From Hyphomonas sp. (GTDB lineage Bacteria; Pseudomonadota; Alphaproteobacteria; Caulobacterales; Hyphomonadaceae), in assembly GCF_013823385.1 (NCBI RefSeq), contig NZ_PNMA01000018.1, forward strand, positions 18,322-82,321: a DNA stretch of 64,000 nt, in the 5' to 3' direction. Position numbers and translations under genes: made by a program. Of the stretch, positions 28,321-36,950 are shown piece after piece. The notes below the pieces were generated by a model. The model saw only the letters and a list, made by a program, of their open reading frames with translations. It was not told the DNA's origin and ran no database searches. Each line of letters begins with the position of its first letter. Within the stretch, counting starts at the first letter, position 1.

Positions 28321-30707
28321 CCACCCGGCGCTGGCCCTCTCTGCAAATCTGCAAGCTTCCGGATGAGTTCATGGCGCTCATAGGGCTTACGCAGCAACTC
28401 GGCGTCCGAAACGAGCGAACCGTTGAACCCGATCTCGCCGGGAACATAGCCCGATGTATACAGCACTTTGAGGCCCGGATGGCGGCGGCGCGCCTCGACT
28501 GCGAGTTCCAGACCGTTCATTCCGGCCCCCAGAACAACATCCGTGAACAACATGAATATACCGGGATCTGCCTCCAGTGCGCCAAGAGCCTCTTCAGCGG
28601 AAGCCGCGAGAGATACTGTGTACCCAAGCGCATGAAAGTTATGGGCAGAATGTTCACGCACCAGCGGATCATCTTCCACGATCAAGACACTTCCCGTGCT
28701 GAATAAAGCCGGCTCGTCTACGTCCGGCAGGATAGCTGATGCCGCCACGCCGCTTTTCGGCGCCCTTGGAAAAAACAATCTGACCGAAGTGCCCTCGCCA
28801 ACGGCGGACCTGATAAGAATATGTCCTTCAGACTGGCGCGCGAAGCCGTAGACCATGCTGAGGCCCAGGCCGCTGCCCTTTCCCGCAGGTTTGGTCGTGA
28901 AGAAGGGCTCGAAGGCCCTCCGCTGAGCCTCTTCTTCCATTCCTGCGCCGGTATCAGAAACCGTGATGCACACATAATCCCCCGCCGGCACGCCCTCTCG
29001 CGCCACCCCGGATCGTCCACGCACCTTGAGGTTCTCCGTCGCAATCGTCAGTGTGCCACCTGTAGGCATCGCATCGCGCGCATTGAAGGCGAGATTTAGA
29101 AGCGCAACATCGAACTGTCCCGGATCAACCTGAACTTCCCAGAGGGCAGGCGCCGGCAAATGCCGTATCCGGATGCGGGCATCCAGAGCGCCTCGGAGCA
29201 GAGCATGCACCGACCCGGTCCGTTCGTTGAGGCAGGTCCTCTGGGGCTTCAGGGGTTGGCGCCGCGCAAATGCCAGAAGCCGCTTGGTAAGTTCCGAACC
29301 GCGCGTGGCAGCCAGATGGATAAGGTCGGCCATCCGGCGCTGGGCAGGATCATTCAGCCTGTCCCTGAGAACATCACTGTTTCCGAGGATTACCGTAAGC
29401 AGATTGTTGAAGTCGTGCGCCACCCCGCCCGTCAGCTGGCCGATCGCTTCCAGGCGTTCGGAATCGCGCGACCTCTGCTCGCTGGCGCGGCGCTCTGTAA
29501 GATCGATCATGGTGCCGACCATACGGCCCGCGATGCCGGCCTCATCCCGCACGATGAAGCCCCGGTCCAGAATGATGCGTTCGTGGCGATCATCCGCAAC
29601 AAAACGGTACTCTTCTGACCAGCTTTCCGCTTCCGGCGAGGCGACGAACTCCATCAAGCTGTCGACAACCCGGTCCCTGTCTTCGGGATGGACCCGTCTG
29701 CTCCAGGAATCAAACCCCGTTTCCAGATAGGCGCCTGGCGTTCCCGTCACCTTGTCGAAGGCTTCGCTCCATATGAATGTACCGGCGGCGATATCCCACT
29801 CCCATACCACATCGGCCGTCGAGCGGCTGACGAACTGGAAGCGGTCTTCATTGATAGCTGCACGTTGTTCGGCCACCCGGCGGTCGGTGATGTCCCGCGC
29901 CACCACTGCCCAGTGAGAGTATTTTCCGTAGACGTCTGCCACCGGCAGAAACTCTACGTCCCAGGTAACCTGCTGACCGGGCTTGATCGGCCCGGCGACT
30001 TCAACGCGCAGCGACTGCCCCGCATTCATGGCTGCCTCCAGAACATGCGGATCAATCTGGGGCTCAGCGCGAGACAGGATGAAAGACAGCGGCTGCCCGA
30101 CGACCTGGCTCCGGGCATAGCCTGTAATCCGCTCAAATGCGGAATTGATGTAGACGATCGGCGCTTCTGTTCCCGGAACGGACGGGTCAACGCGCAGGAT
30201 AGCCACGATATCGTTGAGCCGCTCTACCGAGGCGCCCAGTAACCGGAGTTCAGACTGCCTGTTCCGCTCGGCAGTTACGTCCTGAACAACGCCGGTAATT
30301 ACATCGCCCGTAACTGTCTGTGTACGTTCGCCGATTCCCTTGACATAGATCGTGCTTCCATCCTTGCGGGTGATACGGCGCTCGAATTCGTGGAGTTTCA
30401 CCCCAGGATCGTCGAGCGTTTGAACTGACAGGGCTGCCTGATCGCGGTCATCGGTGAAAAGTATCTGAACATACCGCTCCAGCGAGCCGTCAAATTCCTC
30501 CGGGTCGATGCCTGCCATCTCATAGATGCTGGGAGACCAAACGAGTTTGCGGTTAGATATGTCGTACTTCCAGAAGCCTATCTTCAGCAACTGGCGGACA
30601 GCCATTTCAAGGACGCCCCGGCTCGCTTCGACGCGATGCAGGTCGTATTCCAGGTCGATATACTCGTCTGGCATCTCTGGCCTTTGGAATTTTGCACGCT
30701 TTTCCAT
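28317..30707 (-). CDS. Soluble hybrid histidine kinase with PAS domains
   Basis: The 796-residue protein has no membrane segment. It contains three PAS-type sensory domains (about residues 45-155, 165-285 and 295-410), a HisKA dimerisation helix with GQLTGGVAHDFNNLLTVILG, the HATPase domain (NLAFNARDAMP, DTGAGM, GKGSGLGLSMVYGF) and a C-terminal receiver starting SVLIVEDDPLVREH with Asp in LFTDVVLG. PAS domains suggest cytoplasmic sensing of redox, light or ligand; no cofactor residue is obvious. I used the ATG at 30707. It follows the cellulose operon on the same strand, 137 bases after the PAS sensor gene. Confidence 0.9.
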   Translation of the reverse strand: MEKRAKFQRPEMPDEYIDLEYDLHRVEASRGVLEMAVRQLLKIGFWKYDISNRKLVWSPSIYEMAGIDPEEFDGSLERYVQILFTDDRDQAALSVQTLDDPGVKLHEFERRITRKDGSTIYVKGIGERTQTVTGDVITGVVQDVTAERNRQSELRLLGASVERLNDIVAILRVDPSVPGTEAPIVYINSAFERITGYARSQVVGQPLSFILSRAEPQIDPHVLEAAMNAGQSLRVEVAGPIKPGQQVTWDVEFLPVADVYGKYSHWAVVARDITDRRVAEQRAAINEDRFQFVSRSTADVVWEWDIAAGTFIWSEAFDKVTGTPGAYLETGFDSWSRRVHPEDRDRVVDSLMEFVASPEAESWSEEYRFVADDRHERIILDRGFIVRDEAGIAGRMVGTMIDLTERRASEQRSRDSERLEAIGQLTGGVAHDFNNLLTVILGNSDVLRDRLNDPAQRRMADLIHLAATRGSELTKRLLAFARRQPLKPQRTCLNERTGSVHALLRGALDARIRIRHLPAPALWEVQVDPGQFDVALLNLAFNARDAMPTGGTLTIATENLKVRGRSGVAREGVPAGDYVCITVSDTGAGMEEEAQRRAFEPFFTTKPAGKGSGLGLSMVYGFARQSEGHILIRSAVGEGTSVRLFFPRAPKSGVAASAILPDVDEPALFSTGSVLIVEDDPLVREHSAHNFHALGYTVSLAASAEEALGALEADPGIFMLFTDVVLGAGMNGLELAVEARRRHPGLKVLYTSGYVPGEIGFNGSLVSDAELLRKPYERHELIRKLADLQRGPAPGG

Positions 30708-30844
30708 GACGCCACCAAAACACACCAAATGCTACAACGGGGTTTCCGAATAGTCTAAAAGGTTCAACCGGGACAGGATATCGGGAAACCTTGTATCAAT
30801 TAAGGACAGTTCAGCGAATGCTTGAAGGCTGGCATCTCCGCGGC

Positions 30845-32257
30845 CTATCCTGTCAGAGCGTAATCCTTTGGCGGATTGAATCCGTTCAGTGTCTCTTTCA
30901 GAGCCGCGCCATCCGCAGCTTCCGGTGTCTGAACAAGCACGATACGCGCGGGCTTCCCGTCAAGGCCGCTGACCGCACGCCCCCGCTCCAGTACCTGCAC
31001 CCACATGCCGGATGGCAGTCTTATGCGTATGCGATGTTCGATGTCATTTGCCGTTCCATCCAGCAAGGATTGATAGGTTTCCCGCGCCGCATCCTGATCC
31101 TGTGGATGAACGCGCGATATCCAGTCATGCGCCTCTTCAGATGCCGGCTTCACACCGCGTGCGAACATTTCTGCCCAGCCTTCGGAATACACAATACGGC
31201 CATCGCGGACTGACCAGTCGATGACCCCGGCATCCAGCAGATCGCAACTTGCCCTCGCCTGAGCCAGCACAAGAAATGTGTCCTCGTTTTCCCTATCATC
31301 GCGGCGCCACTCATTCTGGATGAGCGAAAGCGCTAACACCAGCGCAAGCATGGAGACCCCGAACAGCGCCAGAAATTCCGTCTTGCGCGCGGTGATAATC
31401 GCCAGCACGGACGGTTCATCGGCAAGATAAGCTATGTGGAGCCGGCCGCCAGCCACGCTGCGGGCTTCCAGAAAGACGCCGTCCGTGCGGCCTGAAAGCC
31501 GGCCGGGCGCTGAAACCTGGTCTCTATGCAAAGGCTGCCAGCCAAGCGCCTGTCCGGCGAGGGCGGTGTCCGATGACGTAAAGGCGCGGCCGGGCGCGGA
31601 ATTGGAGAGCACGACCTTTCCATCCAGATTGAAAATGGCTGCGCGCCAGCCGCTCCCCGCAGATGCGCCCGCATCCAGCGCCGCACCGAATGCGCCGGAA
31701 CGCAGTACAAAAACCATTGGCAACTGCCCGCCCCCGGCAAGCTCCGCTTCCCGGTAAAAGGCCGCGCGGAGCCTGGAAACCGGAACGAGTTCGAGACCCA
31801 GCAGTTCCTGCCCTGCGCGCTGGCTGGAAGACAGCGGCGCAAGACCGCCAACTGCGTCAGACGGCATATGTCCGAACACAGATAACACGCCTCCTTTTCC
31901 ATCCAGCACGGCAACTGCCAGCACCGGCGTGGAAGAAAGCATTTCTGCGACCTGCACCTGCGCATTCCGGAGATCGGCTGTTGAGACATCGCCGCGAACG
32001 GCCGCGGCAATCAGCGGCGCGGCCCTCTCTGCGGCGGCCTCAATCCGCGCCATTTCTGCATCGGCAGCCACCTGTCCGGCGGCTGCGGCGTCCGCCAGCC
32101 TGCGCTGGCTGGCGCCGGTCTCATTGTGAAGGGCAATCCATGCATAGAGGATCAGCCCCAGAATAACCCCGCAAAGGGCGATCGCCTGAAGCGCGCGCGT
32201 CAATACAGGGTCATTATGCTTTCGGCCCGCCGGGAGGGGGTGCATGTCATTGGTCAT
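30845..32257 (-). CDS. Membrane PAS sensor protein coupled to the cellulose operon
   Basis: The 470-residue protein has a first membrane helix at about residues 20-43, a periplasmic region of ~255 residues of Cache/CHASE-like size, a second helix at about 303-323, and then a PAS domain with a PAC-type end (IVYSEGWAEMF, HDWISRVHPQDQDAARETY, MWVQVLERGRAV). After the PAS it stops: no kinase, GGDEF, EAL, HAMP or methyl-accepting domain is recognisable. Its ATG overlaps the bcsC stop codon by four bases, so it is made with the cellulose machinery. It could signal to BcsA or to the kinase encoded just downstream, but no mechanism can be read from the sequence. Confidence 0.7.
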   Translation of the reverse strand: MTNDMHPLPAGRKHNDPVLTRALQAIALCGVILGLILYAWIALHNETGASQRRLADAAAAGQVAADAEMARIEAAAERAAPLIAAAVRGDVSTADLRNAQVQVAEMLSSTPVLAVAVLDGKGGVLSVFGHMPSDAVGGLAPLSSSQRAGQELLGLELVPVSRLRAAFYREAELAGGGQLPMVFVLRSGAFGAALDAGASAGSGWRAAIFNLDGKVVLSNSAPGRAFTSSDTALAGQALGWQPLHRDQVSAPGRLSGRTDGVFLEARSVAGGRLHIAYLADEPSVLAIITARKTEFLALFGVSMLALVLALSLIQNEWRRDDRENEDTFLVLAQARASCDLLDAGVIDWSVRDGRIVYSEGWAEMFARGVKPASEEAHDWISRVHPQDQDAARETYQSLLDGTANDIEHRIRIRLPSGMWVQVLERGRAVSGLDGKPARIVLVQTPEAADGAALKETLNGFNPPKDYALTG

Positions 32258-34779
32258 GGGCGAATCCAGGAGCCGGGTGAGAAAGGGTCTGTCGCGAGAT
32301 CTGAAGGCACAAGCGCTGCGCGGCCGCCCGGCACCCAGACAAGGCCGAGGCCGGCGCGGAGATCTTCAAAAGCTTTTGAGGCTGTGGCGGAAAGATTTGC
32401 GGACACAATGACTTCCCGCCCAAGCCTGCGCGCCATGGCAACGTCCACCGAACCGGCAACACCAGAGCTTTTCCCGCCGCCGATCTGCATGCCCTGGCCT
32501 GCAAAGAGAGGATACTGCGGGGCCGCATCCTCACGGACGGATTCAAACGCGACAGCGCCGTCCACTTTGACAATCCAATCCCTCAAGGACTTCGTCCGGG
32601 CATTGACCGACCAACCAGCCCGATGGAACCGTTGCGGGCTAAAATAGCCGCCATGGCCCGCACTGAAGAAGTTCGTGTTCCGATCATAGGACTGGAACTG
32701 GTAGAACGGCCCCGTCACCAGATAGTCGAACCCGTCCCTTGCAATGGCCTGAGACGCGGAAAGCCCTGCCGACACCATGGAGTTGCTGACGGTAGCGCGC
32801 CCGTCCAGATGGGCGGCAGAGATATCTGCCTGCACCGTGCGCCCACCGCCAACATCAATCCTGCCGCGGACGAGCGCGCCAGCCTCGACAACACGGCCAG
32901 ATTGCCCGGCAGAACCAATATCGGCCCCCGCAAATGCCAACAGGCTGTCCGTCCTTGGACGAACGAACACACGCGCCTCTCCCATGTGAGCCCCGAAGCG
33001 CCTTGTCGCGGCGACTTCTCCGGAAATGGCGGGATCTGCGCCCGCCCCGACGGGCATCAGGCCAATCCGCGTCGCAAGGCTGGTCTCCCCTTCCTGGCTC
33101 CAGCCAAGATAGGGGGCGGCAAGTGTCTCCCGTCCGGCGCCGCCATTCGCGCCAGTATCGATCTTGTAAAGCGTGACGCCTGCCTCATAGCGGCTCACGC
33201 CGCGCACGGCCTCCATGGAAGTGGTCGACGCATAACCCGTCATCCTGTTCTCGCCGCGCGCGCCATCCTGCTGGCGCATGGAGACAGACTGCCTGTAAAG
33301 TGTGTGATCGACGCCCTCGAGCGCTTCATACGTATCAGGGGCCAGGGCGCGGGCCGTCAGGTAATCCCCTTGATAGAAGGCAACCGATGCGTACTGCGCC
33401 TGGACTTTCTCTCCCAGAGGGCCGCCTGCGGCTCTCGCGATGGCTGCCGCTGACTCCAGCTTGCCGGCCTTTTGTGCCGCAAGGGCAAATCCTTCCGCCG
33501 ACTCATCATCCGGCCCCGCAAGGTAAAGCCGGCTGAACGTCGCAGCCGCCAACTCAGCGTCGCCTGACTGGAGGTCCACCCAACCGCTGCGCATCTGCGC
33601 TGCTCGTTGAACGGCCGGATAGGCAGCGGCCTTCCGGGCAAGTGTGCCAGCCGTTTCCAGATCGCCCAGATCATAAGCTTTCGCAGCGGCATCGAGCAAT
33701 GCGCCGCCACCGATCAGCTGAGCTTCGCCCGCAAGCGCGGGATCAAGCTTCGCGGACCGGTCTGCCAGCTCTGCGGCGCGCAGCGAGCTTCCCTGCTGGC
33801 GCAACATGCGCGCCTCATCCAGGTCAACCCGCGCCAAGAGACCGTCGAACCCCTCGGCGCTGCGTGCTTCGGAGATGGCGCTGCGCGCGCCCGTATAATC
33901 GCCCGTGGCCAGCGCCGCCATCACCAGACCCCGGCGCACATCCTCATCCGCGCCGCGCGCCAAAGCGCTTCTGAAAAATCCAGCAGCCTGGCCAGGATCG
34001 GGCTCAAGGTGTATCCACCCGGCCTGCGCCAGGATCCGCACATCCTCGGACGCGCCGGCAATCGCCCCGGCCATCTCGATGTCTCCGGCGGATTGAGCGG
34101 CCTGAAAGTTCAGCCAGGTTTCTGCCCTGACAAGCTCTGCATAGGCACGCGCGATTTCCGGATGTTCGTTGTTCGCCAGTGAAGGTATGCGGACGAGAGA
34201 TGAAATGCCTTCCCTGTCCAGCACAGTTGAGGCGCGGGATGCGAGCGCCGCGACGAGTTCGGGATTATCGCAGTGCGTCAGAACCCGTTCGTAGAAATCC
34301 CGCAGACCGCTGTTGATGCCGAGCCCTTCCAGCGCGTCAGCGCGTGCCCAAAGATCAAAGGGACGCTCACACGCTTTCGCCGCCGGAACCGGCAGAAGCT
34401 GCAGAACACGTCCCCAATCTCCGGCCGCCTGAGCTTCACGCACTTCATGTTCGCGCCGACCGTTGGCGACGTAAGCCAGAATGTCCGCAGGCGCTTGCCA
34501 CCCTTGATGACGGCCTCGCAGAGCGCGCAAGCGTGCGGCCGCTTCATGCCACCGGCCTTCCGCGCCTAGTGCCCAGACAGACTGAACATCCCCTTCTGCT
34601 GGCCCTGGCGGAAGTGCAGTTTCCACAGGTTCCGGTTCGGAGATATCCGCCGTCGGAATACCGATCGGGAAGACCCCTTCCCGCCCGGTATCGGGCGCAG
34701 CCTGCGCGCCCTGGCCCATTACGAGCAGGATGCTGGCGCCGGCAACCGCCGCATGGAGAAGGGTGGAAAAGAGCCTCAT
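32254..34779 (-). CDS. bcsC: Cellulose synthase operon protein C (TPR plus outer membrane barrel)
   Basis: The 841-residue protein has a signal peptide (cleaved after GAQA), a long helical TPR-type region to about residue 500 and a C-terminal beta-barrel domain with the BcsC signature GHGGYFSPQRF. BcsC threads the glucan through the periplasm and outer membrane. It is shorter than the enterobacterial protein, mainly because it has fewer TPRs. I placed the start at 34779, where the signal peptide begins; it overlaps the bcsB stop codon (ATGA). The C-terminal end is fused by a four-base overlap to the PAS gene. Confidence 0.85.
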   Translation of the reverse strand: MRLFSTLLHAAVAGASILLVMGQGAQAAPDTGREGVFPIGIPTADISEPEPVETALPPGPAEGDVQSVWALGAEGRWHEAAARLRALRGRHQGWQAPADILAYVANGRREHEVREAQAAGDWGRVLQLLPVPAAKACERPFDLWARADALEGLGINSGLRDFYERVLTHCDNPELVAALASRASTVLDREGISSLVRIPSLANNEHPEIARAYAELVRAETWLNFQAAQSAGDIEMAGAIAGASEDVRILAQAGWIHLEPDPGQAAGFFRSALARGADEDVRRGLVMAALATGDYTGARSAISEARSAEGFDGLLARVDLDEARMLRQQGSSLRAAELADRSAKLDPALAGEAQLIGGGALLDAAAKAYDLGDLETAGTLARKAAAYPAVQRAAQMRSGWVDLQSGDAELAAATFSRLYLAGPDDESAEGFALAAQKAGKLESAAAIARAAGGPLGEKVQAQYASVAFYQGDYLTARALAPDTYEALEGVDHTLYRQSVSMRQQDGARGENRMTGYASTTSMEAVRGVSRYEAGVTLYKIDTGANGGAGRETLAAPYLGWSQEGETSLATRIGLMPVGAGADPAISGEVAATRRFGAHMGEARVFVRPRTDSLLAFAGADIGSAGQSGRVVEAGALVRGRIDVGGGRTVQADISAAHLDGRATVSNSMVSAGLSASQAIARDGFDYLVTGPFYQFQSYDRNTNFFSAGHGGYFSPQRFHRAGWSVNARTKSLRDWIVKVDGAVAFESVREDAAPQYPLFAGQGMQIGGGKSSGVAGSVDVAMARRLGREVIVSANLSATASKAFEDLRAGLGLVWVPGGRAALVPSDLATDPFSPGSWIRP

Positions 34780-36950
34780 TTTCCGTTGATCTGTTTGCGC
34801 ATGTAACGTGCGATCAGAGCCAGACCTGCAGCCATTGCGAAAAGGATTGCCGCGATGGACGCGATCCACCCCCAGGATGCCCTCTCGCTGCCGGCGCGAA
34901 CAGCTTCGCGCGCCGCCCTGTCGCCAATTGTAAACGTCGTATCGGCGTCAGCGGAGACGATGGTGGCGGCATTTTCCCGCCACACGGCGGCGCCGCCCTT
35001 GATCTGGCTCCAATGGCTGGGCTGCACCAGCGAGCGTACCGAAGACAGCAGCTGCGTATCAGTTTCCGCTGTCACCAGCATGACCAGCCGGCCCTTGTGG
35101 CTGGGCGACTCGCCCTCGACAAGCAGACCGTTATCGCCAAGATCAACCAGATTGAGTTCGCGGCTGAAACCGCTCGCCTGCGGCAGCCTCAGCTTCTGCA
35201 ATGGCAGGAATCCGCCGAGCGCCGGCCGGGCGCCAACGAGAATTGTGTTGGCGTCCGGAAGATCGAGACCAATGCCGAAATTCGTGTCCGTAAAGACGGT
35301 CCCATTTATCTGGCCGAGCCGTGCAGCAAGCGTCCAGACGCTCGCCACCGTTTCTGCAGACGCATCGGCTGCGCGGATTTCCATCGGCGCCGCTTCCAGC
35401 CCCGCAAACGGATACCCCGTCTCTTGAAGAAGCGCGAGATTGGGCAGCTCTGCGAAATATCCAGCCGGCGGAAGAGTGACCGTTGATGTGCCTTTCAAGG
35501 TGAAGGCAAGGTTACGCGCATTGCGTGCGGCACAGGCGCCTTCAGCTGGCGAAGACAGCTCAACCTGAAAATCAATGGTGTTCCAGCCTGGCCGCAGGGA
35601 ACGAGCCGAGACGGCGACCTCATAGGCCGGGACCACCTCACCGTTTGGATTTGTCAGCCGGACCGCCCGCTCAAACGCGCCATTGGCGAGAATATTGACA
35701 ACCGACCGGCCATCGAGACCCGCGCCATACGCAAAATCAAGTGCGAGCACCACCTCATCATTTTCTCGGAAGCGTATATCCGCCGGCAAGGCGAAGGAAA
35801 GCTGCGCCCGGCCGCGGTCCTGCCCGAGCACCGAGGCCCCCTCAAGGCCAAGATCCCGGAACGCATATTTCGCGTCGGCCCGAAGCGGTTGACGCTTCGC
35901 GCTGACAATGGCCGAGGGAACCTCGGCAGCGCTGATCACCGCCGACGCCGCCGCCGAAAGCGGGAAGCCTTCAGACGCCAGCGTCCGCAGCGCGCCCTCA
36001 ATGGCTTCTGGCGTATGGCCTGCTGCAATGATCAGGAAATGGGTTGGATCGTTCGGCGACGGGCCGATCGAAAGCCAGGATTCGGTTTCCTTGAGACTGG
36101 CGAGGCCCGCAGGCGCAATGGCGGCGAGCTGCGCCGGGGTTCCGATCGCGATGATATCCCGCCCTTCCCCGTCCGGTCCCGCATCAAGGGATGAGAGCAT
36201 CGCTATCTTCGGCAGCCGGTATCCGAGCCGGTTGCCCACTGCCTGAGAGGCAAGAGCGCCCCAGCGCAGCGTCTGGGCGTCTGGTGAACCGGCCAGAATG
36301 CCGAGTTCCTCGACACCGCCTATCCCAGCAGAGAGGAGCGCACCAAGATCCGCGAGCGTCGCGTTGAGCGACCGGCGCGCATAGGTGATTTCAATATAAG
36401 AGCGGGACGTATCCACTTCGGTCCACAGCTCTGCAGCCTCGGTATCCTGGCAATCGAGCGTATAGCGCTGAACCGCATCGATGCTCAGCGTATTGTACCC
36501 ATGCTGGACCATTGCCGGATCAAGAACGATTTCGTTGATCGCAGCGGCTCTTTCCGTCACGCCGTCCAGCTGACCGATGAACTGGCCATTCATGCCGAGA
36601 CGCAATTGCGGTTTGAGACCTTCCTGCGCGCGTCCGCTGACATGGCGCAGCAGCACACGCGCATCCTTGACGTCCGCCTGCGGAGCAATTGCAAAGGAGA
36701 TCAATTCACGCGCGCTTGCCCCGTCAAGATGGATCGCGCCCTGCGCGCTGCGCAGTGAGGCGAGCGGAATACGCGTGCGCCAGAGGCCATTTTCAAGGCG
36801 CTCAGTCGTCACCTGAGGATTATCCCGGTAGCGGGCGTAGATATCGAGCGCTGCCTCTCGGCTCGCCGCCTGCTGCGCTATCGCAGGAGCCGGCATGAGG
36901 CAGACAGACAGGGCGGCCGCGAGTACCGCAGGACGGAGGAGGGATTTCAT
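34776..36950 (-). CDS. bcsB: Cellulose synthase regulatory/periplasmic subunit
   Basis: The 724-residue protein has a signal peptide (cleavage near PAIAQQ), then two carbohydrate-binding and two flavodoxin-like domains, and a C-terminal membrane helix (ASWGWIASIAAILFAMAAGL) that anchors it to BcsA. Matching features include LGMNGQFIGQLDGV and YNTLSIDAVQRYTLDCQD in the first domain. BcsB guides the growing glucan through the periplasm and is needed for BcsA activity. Start and stop codons overlap the neighbours (bcsA and bcsC) by four bases each, so subunit stoichiometry is probably set by translational coupling. Confidence 0.88.
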   Translation of the reverse strand: MKSLLRPAVLAAALSVCLMPAPAIAQQAASREAALDIYARYRDNPQVTTERLENGLWRTRIPLASLRSAQGAIHLDGASARELISFAIAPQADVKDARVLLRHVSGRAQEGLKPQLRLGMNGQFIGQLDGVTERAAAINEIVLDPAMVQHGYNTLSIDAVQRYTLDCQDTEAAELWTEVDTSRSYIEITYARRSLNATLADLGALLSAGIGGVEELGILAGSPDAQTLRWGALASQAVGNRLGYRLPKIAMLSSLDAGPDGEGRDIIAIGTPAQLAAIAPAGLASLKETESWLSIGPSPNDPTHFLIIAAGHTPEAIEGALRTLASEGFPLSAAASAVISAAEVPSAIVSAKRQPLRADAKYAFRDLGLEGASVLGQDRGRAQLSFALPADIRFRENDEVVLALDFAYGAGLDGRSVVNILANGAFERAVRLTNPNGEVVPAYEVAVSARSLRPGWNTIDFQVELSSPAEGACAARNARNLAFTLKGTSTVTLPPAGYFAELPNLALLQETGYPFAGLEAAPMEIRAADASAETVASVWTLAARLGQINGTVFTDTNFGIGLDLPDANTILVGARPALGGFLPLQKLRLPQASGFSRELNLVDLGDNGLLVEGESPSHKGRLVMLVTAETDTQLLSSVRSLVQPSHWSQIKGGAAVWRENAATIVSADADTTFTIGDRAAREAVRAGSERASWGWIASIAAILFAMAAGLALIARYMRKQINGK

